This document shows positions 17,622-27,002 of a stretch of 64,000 bases of DNA, one piece after another. The translations under genes and the position numbers were made by a program. Position 1 is the stretch's first letter. Every line of letters begins with the position of its first letter. This DNA is from Halanaerobacter jeridensis (lineage in GTDB: Bacteria > Bacillota > Halanaerobiia > Halobacteroidales > Halobacteroidaceae): the NCBI RefSeq assembly GCF_016908315.1, contig NZ_JAFBDQ010000011.1, forward strand, positions 1-64,000. The letters are read 5' to 3'. The notes beneath the pieces were generated by a model that saw nothing but the letters and a program-made list of their open reading frames with translations, ran no database searches and was not told the DNA's origin.

Positions 17622-18173
17622 ATGAAATTCATGATCAGTGGTCGAGATATTAAAGTAACGGAAGCACTTAAGGATTATGCTAAAGAAAAAGTGGGTAAAA
17701 TATCAAAATATTTTGATGATGATACTGTAATTGAAGCACAAATCTCTCTGCATGTAGAAAATCAAAGACATATGGTAGAGGTAACAATGTTTGTTGATGG
17801 ATTAACTTTAAGAGCCGAAACAGAAACAGGCGATATGTATGCTTCAATTGATGAGGTGTCTGATAAGTTAGCACGTCAAGTACGTAAGTATAAAAGCAAA
17901 ATCAGAAGAAAACTGCGCGAAGAAAAATTAGAATTTGAAGAAGAAATAGTTGAATCGAGACATGAGGATTATGAAGATGATGAGGAAGAACCTCAAATAG
18001 TAAGGACTAAGCGCTTTGCAATGAAGCCAATGGGGGTTCAAGAAGCAGCAATGCAGATGGACTTATTAGATCATGATTTCTTTGTTTTCTCTAATGCTGA
18101 AACTGAAGAAGTTAATGTTGTTTATAAACGAAACGATGGGAATTACGGTTTAATCGAACCGACTTTAAAATAA
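17622..18173 (+). CDS. hpf: Ribosome hibernation promoting factor, long form
   Basis: The 183-residue protein binds the 30S decoding site and makes inactive 100S ribosome dimers during starvation. Residues 1-100 are the HPF/RaiA domain (MISGRDIKVTEALKDYAKEKV, KLARQVRKYKSKIRRK). After an acidic linker (HEDYEDDEEEPQ) comes the C-terminal dimerisation domain (IVRTKRFAMKPMGVQEAAMQMDLLDHDFFVF, then VVYKRNDGNYGLIEP), which defines the long form. The start follows GGGAAGGAGATGATCGGCGT. It precedes secA, a common Firmicutes order. Confidence 0.96.
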   Translation: MKFMISGRDIKVTEALKDYAKEKVGKISKYFDDDTVIEAQISLHVENQRHMVEVTMFVDGLTLRAETETGDMYASIDEVSDKLARQVRKYKSKIRRKLREEKLEFEEEIVESRHEDYEDDEEEPQIVRTKRFAMKPMGVQEAAMQMDLLDHDFFVFSNAETEEVNVVYKRNDGNYGLIEPTLK

Positions 18174-18186
18174 ATAAAACTTTTCT

Positions 18187-18216
18187 AGCCAGCTGATTTA
18201 TTCAGCTGGCTTTTCA
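18187..18216 (+). terminator. Terminator after hpf
   Basis: AGCCAGCTGA and TCAGCTGGCT form a 10-bp stem with a 5-nt loop followed by TTTC. Confidence 0.85.
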
Positions 18217-18330
18217 ATTGAAAATTATGTTTCTTAAGAGATTATAAATAATTAATGTTTTTTAGTTTTTTTGCTTAGGTTTTAACTCATCACTTCTTAC
18301 TCTTTACTGATTACTTAAATTCTAATGTGG

Positions 18331-18359
18331 TTGCCTACTTGCCCTAGAAATGATATAAT
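18331..18359 (+). promoter_or_regulatory. Promoter of secA
   Basis: TTGCCT and TATAAT are separated by 17 bp, 78 bp before the secA start. The -35 box deviates at two positions. Confidence 0.7.
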
Positions 18360-18437
18360 CAAACTTGAGCTTAGATATAAACTCAAGAATAGTTGTTTTG
18401 TTTAAAATTAAACTTAAATATAGGGGAGATTTATCTA

Positions 18438-21062
18438 ATGTTAGATTTTTTAAAGAAAATGTTTAGGAAGATTGTTCCTCATCCTAATGACAAGAAGTTA
18501 AATGAATTGTGGCCAATGGTAGAAAAAGTCAATGAATTAGAAGACGAAATGAAGTCTTTAAGTGATAAAGAACTGCAGGATAAAACGGAAGAATTTAAAG
18601 AACGATATCAAAATGGAGAGACTTTAGATGATTTATTGGTAGAAGTATTTGCTGTGGTCAGAGAGGCGGCAGCTAGAGTTACAGAAATGAGACCTTATGA
18701 TGTACAGGTTTTAGGTGCTATTGTACTTCATCAAGGTCGAATTGCGGAAATGAAGACTGGTGAAGGTAAGACTTTAGTAGCAACTATGCCTGCTTATTTG
18801 AATGCTTTAACTGGTGAAGGTGTGCATATTGTGACAGTTAATGATTATTTAGCAGAGCGTGATAGTGAATGGATGGGTCAAGTTTATGAATTTCTTGGCT
18901 TAGAAGTAGGGGTAATTTTAGAAGATATGGACTATGAATCACGTAAAGAAGCTTATGAAGCAGATATTGTTTATGGTACCAATAATCAATTTGGTTTTGA
19001 TTATTTACGTGATAATATGGCTACTAGAGAAGAAGAATTAGTACAGGGTGAACTTAACTTTGCTATTTTAGATGAGATAGATAGTATTTTAATTGATGAA
19101 GCAAGAACTCCACTAATTATTTCGGGACCTACGGAAAACTCGCCGAAAATGTACTATAAATTTGCTCGTTTAGCACGGAAATTAGTTTTAGATAGAGATT
19201 ATGAAGTAGATGAAAAAGCTAATTCGGTGATTTTAACTGATGAAGGGATAGACCGAGTAGAAGATAGTTTAGGCATTAATAACTTATATGATAATCAGCA
19301 TATGGATGAACTGCATCATATGAATCAAGCGATTAAGGCTAAAGAGTTAATGGAGCGTGATAAAGACTACATTGTTAAAGATAATGAAGTCCATATTGTG
19401 GATGAATTTACAGGACGTTTAATGTCAGGACGTCGTTATAGTGAAGGTTTACACCAAGCCATTGAAGCAAAAGAGAATGTTGATATTCAAGAAGAAACAC
19501 AGACGATGGCTAGTGTTACCTTCCAGAACTTCTTTAGAATGTATGATAAATTATCAGGGATGACGGGTACTGCTGTCACTGAAGCAGAAGAATTTGAAGA
19601 GATTTATGAGTTAGATGTAGTAGCAGTTCCAACGAATGAACCAGTAATTAGAGAAGATTTCCCAGATGTTATTTATAAAAATGAACAGGCTAAATTTAGA
19701 GCCGTAGTGAGAGATATTAAAGAAAAATATGAACGAGGACAGCCGGTGTTAGTAGGTACAGTGGCTATTGAAAAGTCTGAGCAATTAAGCCGGATGTTAA
19801 AAAGAGAAGGTATTCCTCATGAAGTCTTAAATGCTAAATATCATGAACGAGAAGCTGAAATCATTAAGAATGCTGGTCAAAAAGGTTCAGTTACCATTGC
19901 TACTAATATGGCTGGTCGAGGTACAGATATTGTACTTGGAGACGGTGTAGTTGAATTAGGCGGTTTACATGTAATTGGTACTGAACGTCATGAAAGTAGA
20001 AGAATTGATAATCAGCTGAGGGGACGTTCTGGTCGTCAAGGAGACCCAGGTTCATCTCGTTTTTATGTGTCATTAGAAGATGATTTAATGCGTTTATTTG
20101 GTTCCGATAAAATTACAAGTATTATGGATGGTTTAGGTTTAGATGAAGACCAACCAATTGAACATGATTGGATTACTAGTTCTATTTCCAGAGCCCAAAA
20201 GAAAGTAGAGAGCCGTAACTTTGGAATTCGAAAGAGTATCTTAGACTATGATGAAGTACTGCATAAACAGCGGCAAAATATATATGAGAGACGGCGTAAG
20301 ATTTTATTAGGTGAAGACTTAAATGAGATGCTATTTGAGATGGCAGAAAAATGGTTAGATGATACTTTAGAGATCTATATTGATAATAGTAAAGCACCTG
20401 ATCAATGGGATTTAGAAGGACTGTTAAGTCATGTTGAAGATTTTGTGGGAGAAATCAATTTAGAGTTAGCAGATGTTGAACGGAATACTGAAGAGGAAAT
20501 CAAAGATAAATTAATGGCAGAAATCGAATCTGCTTATGAAGATAAGAGAGCAGATTTAGGTGATGATAGCATTGAAGAGTTAGAAAAAACAGTAATGTTA
20601 AAGACTGTCGACCAAAAGTGGATGGATCATTTACAGGCGATGAACGAACTGCGTCAAGGAATCGGTTTAAGAGCTTATGGTCAAAAGGATCCATTAGTAG
20701 AATATCAGTATGAAGCCTTCGATATGTATAAAGAAATGTTAGGTCGGATTAGAGAAGATATCATTCAGTATCTATTTGCAATTGAAATTGTGCATGAGGG
20801 AGAAGAAATGGAAGAACAGCGTGACTTAAACTTCACTCATGAAGATGGCGTATCTGCTTATGATTTAGAGCAAATGCAAGAAGAACAACAACAGAGAAAA
20901 GAGCAGGCCCAGACTAATAGCGGCGGAGAAGAAGAAGAGATTGAACGAACTCCGCTAAGAAAGAAAGAAGAACCAGGCCGCAATGATCCGTGTCCTTGTG
21001 GTAGTGGTAAGAAGTATAAGAAATGCTGTATTGATAAAGATAAATATGGTGGTTACGAATAA
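18438..21062 (+). CDS. secA: Preprotein translocase ATPase SecA
   Basis: SecA (874 residues) drives preproteins through SecYEG using ATP. The N-terminal DEAD-like motor has [11 protein letters not shown] (Walker A) and [21 protein letters not shown] (Walker B region); the second motor half contains [16 protein letters not shown] and [13 protein letters not shown]. The C-terminal tail is the zinc-binding SEC-C motif, [15 protein letters not shown], preceded by a glutamate-rich linker. I start at the ATG behind TAGGGGAGATTTATCTA, since the longer in-frame extension lies over that site. The gene and neighbours hpf and prfB form the usual Firmicutes housekeeping arrangement. Confidence 0.98.
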   Translation: MLDFLKKMFRKIVPHPNDKKLNELWPMVEKVNELEDEMKSLSDKELQDKTEEFKERYQNGETLDDLLVEVFAVVREAAARVTEMRPYDVQVLGAIVLHQGRIAEMKTGEGKTLVATMPAYLNALTGEGVHIVTVNDYLAERDSEWMGQVYEFLGLEVGVILEDMDYESRKEAYEADIVYGTNNQFGFDYLRDNMATREEELVQGELNFAILDEIDSILIDEARTPLIISGPTENSPKMYYKFARLARKLVLDRDYEVDEKANSVILTDEGIDRVEDSLGINNLYDNQHMDELHHMNQAIKAKELMERDKDYIVKDNEVHIVDEFTGRLMSGRRYSEGLHQAIEAKENVDIQEETQTMASVTFQNFFRMYDKLSGMTGTAVTEAEEFEEIYELDVVAVPTNEPVIREDFPDVIYKNEQAKFRAVVRDIKEKYERGQPVLVGTVAIEKSEQLSRMLKREGIPHEVLNAKYHEREAEIIKNAGQKGSVTIATNMAGRGTDIVLGDGVVELGGLHVIGTERHESRRIDNQLRGRSGRQGDPGSSRFYVSLEDDLMRLFGSDKITSIMDGLGLDEDQPIEHDWITSSISRAQKKVESRNFGIRKSILDYDEVLHKQRQNIYERRRKILLGEDLNEMLFEMAEKWLDDTLEIYIDNSKAPDQWDLEGLLSHVEDFVGEINLELADVERNTEEEIKDKLMAEIESAYEDKRADLGDDSIEELEKTVMLKTVDQKWMDHLQAMNELRQGIGLRAYGQKDPLVEYQYEAFDMYKEMLGRIREDIIQYLFAIEIVHEGEEMEEQRDLNFTHEDGVSAYDLEQMQEEQQQRKEQAQTNSGGEEEEIERTPLRKKEEPGRNDPCPCGSGKKYKKCCIDKDKYGGYE

Positions 21063-21156
21063 AAACAGTAATTAGTAATCAGTGATGAGTAAAGAGAAAA
21101 AGAGTAAAGAGGAAAAGAAGAAAGCAGTAGCTGGTAGTGAGCTAAGTGAAGATTGC

Positions 21157-21243
21157 TGCATATAGATTGGGCAGTTAATAAAGCGAGAAGTAGAGAAAAT
21201 GGGGCTGCACGAAGAGTTTTTGTTTTTTAAAACTCTGAGGAGA
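21157..21243 (+). repeat. Dispersed structured repeat R3
   Basis: TGCATATAGATTGGGCA opens the repeat, followed by GTAGAG and a hairpin GAGTTTT (21214-21220)/AAAACTC (21229-21235) and TGAGGA. Homology to copy R4 extends upstream to about 21135. It fills part of the 367-bp gap between secA and the next gene. Confidence 0.75.
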
Positions 21244-21258
21244 GAGTGAAAAATGTAG

Positions 21259-21279
21259 AGACTAGGCATTGCTTAGTCT
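21259..21279. repeat. Dispersed palindrome, copy 2
   Basis: AGACTAGGC and GCTTAGTCT form a 9-bp stem with one G-T pair around ATT, preceded by GTAG as in the copy at 13731. It directly follows repeat R3. Confidence 0.6.
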
Positions 21280-21366
21280 AGATTGTAGGTTTAATTATAG
21301 GTCATGAACTGTGTTGTTTAAATTAAAAAATATTAATTTAGTAGATAGTTTAGAAAATCAAAAGAT

Positions 21367-21395
21367 ATATGAGTATGGTTTTGCCATACTCATAT
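21367..21395. repeat. Perfect 12-bp inverted repeat before the AAA gene
   Basis: ATATGAGTATGG and CCATACTCATAT surround TTTTG. No T-run follows, so this looks like a small palindromic repeat or leader hairpin rather than a terminator. Confidence 0.65.
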
Positions 21396-21429
21396 AATAT
21401 TTAGAAAGGATAGGGAAGGGGGGATAAGG

Positions 21430-22980
21430 GTGAAAGAATTTAATGTTACAGGAGTTTGTATTCCAGAAAAACATTATATGGTGAATATAGATAGTAAGTT
21501 AGAGCAATTGATTGAACTAGTAAATAAGGGTAACTATTTCACAATAAATAAGCCGAGGCAATATGGAAAAACAACAGCAATGTATTTATTAGCTAAAGAA
21601 TTAAGAAAAAAAGATTATTTAGTAATCAAAATGAGTTTTGAAGGAATTAGTAGCAAAGTTTTTTCAGATGAAACTTTATTTATAAATAGTTTTTTAAGAG
21701 AAATTAAACGGAATTTAAAACTGCGACAGAAGGAAAAATTACTTAAGTTTATAGAAGCTAACGATGATTTAGATACTATAAATGATTTGAATTATTTTAT
21801 AACTGATTTTATAATGGAAGCTGATAAAAAGGTAGTAATGATGATAGATGAAGTGGATAAAAGTAGTAATAATCAATTGTTTTTAGATTTTCTAGGTGTG
21901 TTGCGTAATAAATATTTATTAGCAAAAGAAGGAGAAGATTATGCATTTCATAGTGTAATCTTAGCTGGTGTCCATGATATTAAAAATCTCAAATTGAAAT
22001 TTAGAACTGATGAAGAAAGAAAATACAATAGTCCTTGGAATATAGCAGTTGATTTTAAAATAGATATGCACTTTAATATTAGAGAAATTTCTACTATGCT
22101 AAAAGAGTATAAAAATGATAAATCTGCTCAAATGAACATTAAAGAAATAGCAGAAGAAATTTATTATTATACTTCTGGGCATCCATTTCTGGTTAGTAAA
22201 TTAGCTAAAATAATAGATGAAGAATTAGAACAATTGAAGTGGACCAAAGGGACTATTAGAAATGCAGTTAAATTTTTATTAACTGAACAGAATACTAATT
22301 TTTCTACTTTAATAAAAAATATAGAGAATAATGAGGACTTATATCAACTTATTTATAAAATAATTATGGAAGGTGAAAAGATAACTTATAATTTAGATAA
22401 CCCAATTATTGAACAGGGTCAATTATATGGTATTTTAAAGAATGATAATGGACTAATAAAAATTCATAATAGGATCTATGAACAACGCATATATAATTAT
22501 TTAAGTTCCAAATTAGAAACTAGTGTAGATATGTCTACTTACAATTACCGAGATAGTTTTATTACTAAAGAAGGGTATTTAGATTTTGAAAAGATATTAA
22601 ATAAATTTCAATTGTTTTTCAAGGAACAATATAGTAAAAAGGATAAAGAATTTTTAGAGAGAAATGGAAGACTCATTTTTTTAGCATTTATAAAGCCAAT
22701 TATAAATGGAAAAGGTTTTGATTTTAAAGAGGTACAAATTTCAGAAGAAAAAAGATTAGATGTAGTTATTACCTATTTAGATAGAAAGTATGTAGTAGAA
22801 TTAAAAATATGGCGAGGAGAAAAGTATCATCAAAAAGGATTAGCTCAGTTAACTGATTATTTAAATAAACAGAATGTTGATCAAGGATATTTAATTAGTT
22901 TTAATTTTAATAAAAATAAAAATTATCAACAGAAAGAAATCCAAAGAGAAGGCAAGAATATTTTTGCTATTTGGGTATGA
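21430..22980 (+). CDS. AAA-ATPase-like protein with C-terminal PD-(D/E)XK nuclease fold
   Basis: The 516-residue protein matches the AAA-ATPase_like plus DUF1703-type architecture. Near residue 40 NKPRQYGKTTAMYLLA is the Walker A, and VVMMIDEVDKSS near 140 is Walker B. The C-terminal 100 residues show the nuclease-superfamily core: RLDVVITY, then YVVELKIWRG with the ELK of D-ExK, and KGLAQLTDYLNK. Such proteins are common as multiple copies in anaerobe genomes. No function is proven; defence or mobile-element ancestry has been suggested for related families. The GTG start has only a diffuse purine-rich site. AT-rich composition and repeats R3 and the inverted repeat upstream suggest a late insertion between secA and prfB. 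Confidence 0.82.
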   Translation: MKEFNVTGVCIPEKHYMVNIDSKLEQLIELVNKGNYFTINKPRQYGKTTAMYLLAKELRKKDYLVIKMSFEGISSKVFSDETLFINSFLREIKRNLKLRQKEKLLKFIEANDDLDTINDLNYFITDFIMEADKKVVMMIDEVDKSSNNQLFLDFLGVLRNKYLLAKEGEDYAFHSVILAGVHDIKNLKLKFRTDEERKYNSPWNIAVDFKIDMHFNIREISTMLKEYKNDKSAQMNIKEIAEEIYYYTSGHPFLVSKLAKIIDEELEQLKWTKGTIRNAVKFLLTEQNTNFSTLIKNIENNEDLYQLIYKIIMEGEKITYNLDNPIIEQGQLYGILKNDNGLIKIHNRIYEQRIYNYLSSKLETSVDMSTYNYRDSFITKEGYLDFEKILNKFQLFFKEQYSKKDKEFLERNGRLIFLAFIKPIINGKGFDFKEVQISEEKRLDVVITYLDRKYVVELKIWRGEKYHQKGLAQLTDYLNKQNVDQGYLISFNFNKNKNYQQKEIQREGKNIFAIWV

Positions 22981-22996
22981 TGAAGGGGGAGTTTTA

Positions 22997-24089
22997 ATGA
23001 CCGAATTAGAACAAAAGCTAGAAGAACTTGAAGCGACACTGCTCGATTTGAGGGAATCTCTTTGACTATGAGAGTTTAAAAGAAAAACAGCAGGAACTAA
23101 AAGAAGAGATGAGCCAACCAGGTTTTTGGGATGATAGTGACAAGGCTCAAAAGATAGCTAAAAAAGAAAGTGCAATTAAAGATAAGATTAATAGCTATGA
23201 TAGTTTAGTAGCAGAGCGAGAAGAGTTAGAAGTATTATTAGAATTAGGTCAAGAAGAAGAAGATGAAGCTACTATTAATGAAGTTAAAGAGCGGATTAAT
23301 CAATTGGAGAAAGATGTAGATGATTTAGAATTAAAAACTTTATTAGATGGGGATTATGACCATAATAATGCTTTATTATCTATTAATCCTGGCGCAGGTG
23401 GAGTAGACTCGCAGGATTGGGCTGAAATGTTAATGAGAATGTATACTAGATGGGCTGAAAGTAATGGCTATAAGTTAAACACTTTAGAATTGATGCCCGG
23501 GGAAGAAGCAGGTATTAAAAGTGCGACTATTCAAGTAGAAGGAGATTATGCTTATGGTTATTTGCAGTCTGAAAAGGGAGTACATCGTTTAGTTAGGATT
23601 TCTCCTTTTGATTCTTCTAGCCGTCGTCATACTTCTTTTGCTTCGGTAGATGTAATGCCTGAATTGGATGATGATATTGAAGTTGATATCAATGAAAATG
23701 ATTTAAAGATTGAAACTTATCGGGCTAGTGGAGCTGGTGGTCAGCATGTGAATACTACTGATTCAGCAGTGCGAATTACTCACTTGCCGACAGGAATTGT
23801 AGCGCAGTGCCAAAATGAACGTTCGCAGCATAAGAATAAACAAACTGCTATGAAAGTTTTACAATCGAAGTTATTTGAGTACTTAGAAGAAAAAAAGGCA
23901 GAAAAGTTAGAAGAAATTCGCGGTGAACATAAAGAGATTGCTTGGGGTAATCAGATCCGGTCTTATGTCTTCCATCCTTATCAGATGATTAAAGACCACC
24001 GGACTAATTTAGAAGTGAACAAAGTTGAGCGGGTAATGGATGGTAAACTAGAACCGTTAATTGAAGATTACTTAAAGAATGAAAAATAA
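22997..24089 (+). CDS. prfB: Peptide chain release factor 2, with programmed +1 frameshift
   Basis: RF2 (363 residues after shifting) ends translation at UGA and UAA. The gene is in two frames. The first 22 codons, from the ATG behind GAAGGGGGAGTTTTA, run to an in-frame TGA at 23063-23065; the rest resumes in the +1 frame at GAC (23064). The site has the family's signals: an internal Shine-Dalgarno-like AGGGA, then CTT TGA C. Low RF2 causes pausing at TGA and slippage, so the protein regulates itself. Downstream are the SPF tripeptide (RISPFDSSSRRH) for stop-codon recognition and GAGGQHVNTTDSAVR with the catalytic GGQ. This is normal for prfB, not a defect. Confidence 0.97.
23051..23066 (+). 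promoter_or_regulatory. prfB recoding site
   Basis: AGGGAATCTCTTTGAC carries the Shine-Dalgarno-like stimulator, the slippery CTT codon and the in-frame TGA (23063-23065). It is nearly the same arrangement as in E. coli and B. subtilis prfB. Confidence 0.97.
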
Positions 24090-24094
24090 GAGTC

Positions 24095-24140
24095 AAAGAT
24101 CCAGGGGACAGTAAACTGCTCCCTGGATCTTTTGTTTTTT
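24095..24140. terminator. Terminator after prfB
   Basis: AAAGATCCAGGG and CCCTGGATCTTT form a 12-bp stem, extended inside by CAG/CTG around TAAA, followed by TGTTTTTTT. It also covers the 3' end of the esterase gene on the other strand. Confidence 0.9.
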
Positions 24141-25264
24141 TAAAATAGATAATTATTTTCTTTAGTTGAAACCTCCCAATCATTGTCATTAAAAATCCCT
24201 TGTCCTTCTTTGAATAAGCTCTGTGCTTGTTGCTTGTTTTGTAATTGGGCCTTAAACCATGCTACAATATAGCTTGCCATTTGACCACCATCTCCTACAG
24301 GAGTGAAGTGGCTAGCACTATGCATATGCCCATAGATTGTTGGGACTTGTGATGGTCTATAACATAGCAGTCTAACATAGTATGAAGGTACTATAAAATC
24401 TCTGCCACCAGAGATAATGAAAGTTGCTCCTCTTAATTATCTAGTACTACCGCCAAAAAGACCGGGTTCGATTAAAATAGTAGTCTTTATTTTGCTGTTA
24501 GCTCCAGCATTTAGAGCTCCCCCACCTCCTTGAGAATGTCCTGCTGCACTAATATTATTGCTATCAATAGTGGCGTGAAATTTGCTAGTAGGATTATTAT
24601 TTTCTTCGAGTAACCAGTTAACTCCTTCTATCATTTCTGCTCCACTGCCAGTGTTAGTACTACGAGAAGCAATGACTATAAAGCCATGTGAAGCCAAATT
24701 TTTAAGAAGTCCCCAATAAAATTCGGGAATAGCTCCTGTGCCATTGCCCCATGTGATTACTGGATATGGTCCTTGCTCCAAATTACTAGGGTACAGCAAG
24801 GCAAAATTGTTATTGGGACCAGTTCTGTTAGAGCTTTTCACTTCAAAACTACCGCTATTAGATCTGTTAGAATCCCAAAAGCTCTGAGTATTCATCTGAG
24901 TCATTCTCTTTAATTTGATATTTACTTTGCTATCTTGATTATTATTAATAGTTATGGCGGCTTGATGTTCTTCATAAAGTATTTCAGAGTCTAATTTTGT
25001 AACATTAATTTGGTAGTTACCTGCCTGCAAATCTTTGATTGTAAAAAGCCCATTTTGATCAGTCTGTGTCATTTCATCTTTTAGAGAAACTATACAATTG
25101 GCTAAAGGTTTTCCTGTGGCATTATCAATTACTGTAGCAGTTAAATTACTAGTTGTGGTTTCAGGTTCCTTGCTACATCCTGTAATTAATAAGCTAAGGG
25201 CAATAAGAATAATGAAACTGTGCCTGGCGACAACAAATGAGTTATTCGAAAATAAATTGTTCAT
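24140..25264 (-). pseudogene. PETase/chlorogenate-esterase-like lipoprotein gene interrupted by an in-frame stop
   Basis: The reading frame encodes a secreted lipoprotein: signal ALSLLITGC with its lipobox, a carboxypeptidase-regulatory-like beta domain (TATVIDNATGKPLANCIVSLKD) and an alpha/beta hydrolase domain with nucleophile motif GHSQGG. A single TAA at 24437-24439 cuts the frame after GLFGGSTR. The same frame then continues for 98 codons (LRGATFIISGGRDFIVP, then GHMHSASHFTPVGDGGQMA) with the acid- and histidine-containing part of the catalytic triad. The short protein would lack the catalytic histidine, so the gene is probably a recent pseudogene. TAA readthrough or a sequencing error are alternatives. 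Neighbouring genes do not hint at a pathway. Confidence 0.8.
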
Positions 25265-25501
25265 GGTCCTAGCTCCTTTCTAGCTAGTAATTTTTTCCAT
25301 CACTACTTTATTAATTGCAGACCGAACCCCCTACACCTTTATTTTTTCCATTATTTTCTAATTAATTATCAGTTATTAATAGTTATGGAGAGAGAAGAAA
25401 TAAAGTAAAAAGCAGTTATTAATCAGGCAGAGAAATAATAACTATAGTATAAAAAGGCAATTTAGATTTCTGATAATCTTGGTAGAAATGAAGGTGAAAA
25501 G

Positions 25502-26221
25502 ATGGATTTTCTTTTAAAAGTAACTAGCATAGGTTTTTTAGCTGGGATTTTAGGCACTGGACTAGGGGGAGCAGTTACATTCCTGTGGCGGCGCCCGAGT
25601 GATAAAGCGGTCAGTAGTTTATGGGGGTTAGCTGCTGGGATTATGTTAGCAATTGTGCTCATAGATTTATTCCCGGAAGCAACTCATTATGGTAATGTTG
25701 TTTATACATTAGTCGGAGCTTTAGGCGGAATATTAATCCTAAAAATTATTTCCTATTATTTTCAAACTCGATTTCGGGCAGGATATATTCAAACTGGTCT
25801 GTTATTAGGGATTGGCATTGCTCTGCATAATTTTCCCGAGGGGTTAGCAATTGGAGCAGGTTATGTGGCTACGGCTGATTTAGGTTTAGGTCTGGCAGTA
25901 GTGATGGCGCTGCATAATTTCCCGGAAGGACTATCAATGGCCACTCCTTTAAATATCGGTGGGATAGCACCACAAAAAATATTACTCTATACTGCTCTGC
26001 CGGGGATTCCAATGGGCTTAGGTGCTTTTCTAGGAGCGTCTTTAGGCACTGTATCACAATTTGCCTTAGCAATCACCTTAGGATTAGCTGGGGGAGGAAT
26101 GTTATATATTACTTTATTTGAATTAATTCCTGGAGCCTATAGCTTTGATTATGGGTTAGAGGCTAGTGGGGGAATTATTTTAGGGATTGCTTTAGGAACA
26201 TTGTTTGTATTTATGATTTGA
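25502..26221 (+). CDS. ZIP-family metal transporter
   Basis: The 239-residue inner-membrane protein has about eight hydrophobic segments, typical for ZIP proteins that import zinc or other divalent metals. The metal site motifs are [12 protein letters not shown] in one helix and ALHNFPEGLSMATP in the next; a third acidic/histidine position is seen in LFELIPGAYS. A second ZIP gene lies at 56525. The ATG follows AAGGTGAAAAG. No metalloregulator is adjacent. Confidence 0.88.
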   Translation: MDFLLKVTSIGFLAGILGTGLGGAVTFLWRRPSDKAVSSLWGLAAGIMLAIVLIDLFPEATHYGNVVYTLVGALGGILILKIISYYFQTRFRAGYIQTGLLLGIGIALHNFPEGLAIGAGYVATADLGLGLAVVMALHNFPEGLSMATPLNIGGIAPQKILLYTALPGIPMGLGAFLGASLGTVSQFALAITLGLAGGGMLYITLFELIPGAYSFDYGLEASGGIILGIALGTLFVFMI

Positions 26222-26233
26222 GAATGGAGGATA

Positions 26234-26923
26234 ATGATGAAAAAAATAATTTTAATCTTAATTTTAGTTATTTTATTAGGTACTCAGTTTTTTCTACCTT
26301 CTTATACGGCTGAGCAAATAGCTAACTCTATTAAAGCAGAAGTAGATAACTATCAGACAGTAGATGTAAAAGTCAAGTCTGTTCCTGCTCTGAAGTTATT
26401 ATTAAAGTCTGCTGATGAGGTACAGGTGCAGGGCCAAAATATAGTAATTGACCGGCTGCAGTTAGCTTCTTTACAGGCTCACTTTAAGAATTTGAAAGTG
26501 CAAGAAGAACAAGAACGGCAAGTGATAGCAGGAGAGAATACAAAGCTCTATATTTTACTGCGCGAAAAGGCTCTCAATGATTATTTGCGGACTAAAGAAG
26601 AATTAGATATCTTTAACAGAATTAAAGTTGATATTACTCCTCAGCAAGTAATTTTAAATGGAGCAATTAGTATTTTAGATGCAGAAGTAAATTTACAATT
26701 AACGGGAGACTTTGTAGTAGTTAAAGATAAAAAGATAGTTTTTCAGTCTGATAAATTAGCCGTAGAGAATTTTTTAATTTCTACTAGCTCAATTGAGCAG
26801 TTAAAGGACAAATTGCAGTTTGAATTGGATTTAAGAGAACTACCGCTACCTTTAGATGTACGCCAAGTTAAGTTGAAGTCAGATGAGCTAGAAATTATTG
26901 GGCCCAGTTCTGAGAATAATTAA
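26234..26923 (+). CDS. DUF2993 (LmeA-like) secreted protein
   Basis: The 229-residue protein has an N-terminal hydrophobic anchor or signal (IILILILVILLGTQFFLPSY) and a beta-rich body with the repeated pattern VQVQGQNIVIDRLQLASLQAHFKNLKV characteristic of DUF2993. In actinobacteria the LmeA member binds phospholipid. The gene starts 13 bp after the ZIP gene and leads into a run of envelope genes, so a surface-polymer role is likely by context. Confidence 0.7.
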   Translation: MMKKIILILILVILLGTQFFLPSYTAEQIANSIKAEVDNYQTVDVKVKSVPALKLLLKSADEVQVQGQNIVIDRLQLASLQAHFKNLKVQEEQERQVIAGENTKLYILLREKALNDYLRTKEELDIFNRIKVDITPQQVILNGAISILDAEVNLQLTGDFVVVKDKKIVFQSDKLAVENFLISTSSIEQLKDKLQFELDLRELPLPLDVRQVKLKSDELEIIGPSSENN

Positions 26924-27002
26924 AATGCTTTAGAATATACTATAAATAAGCTATTAGATAGATTAACCCCAATAACTTATAGCTAAAAAAGGAGCAGTAG
27001 TG

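Noticed and set aside
23063-23065. prfB TGA as selenocysteine
   Set aside because: The frame does not continue past TGA; the +1 frame does, with the classical RF2 signals.
24437-24439. Recoding of the stop in the esterase gene as pyrrolysine or selenocysteine
   Set aside because: The codon is TAA, not TAG or TGA, and no SECIS-like hairpin was evident.
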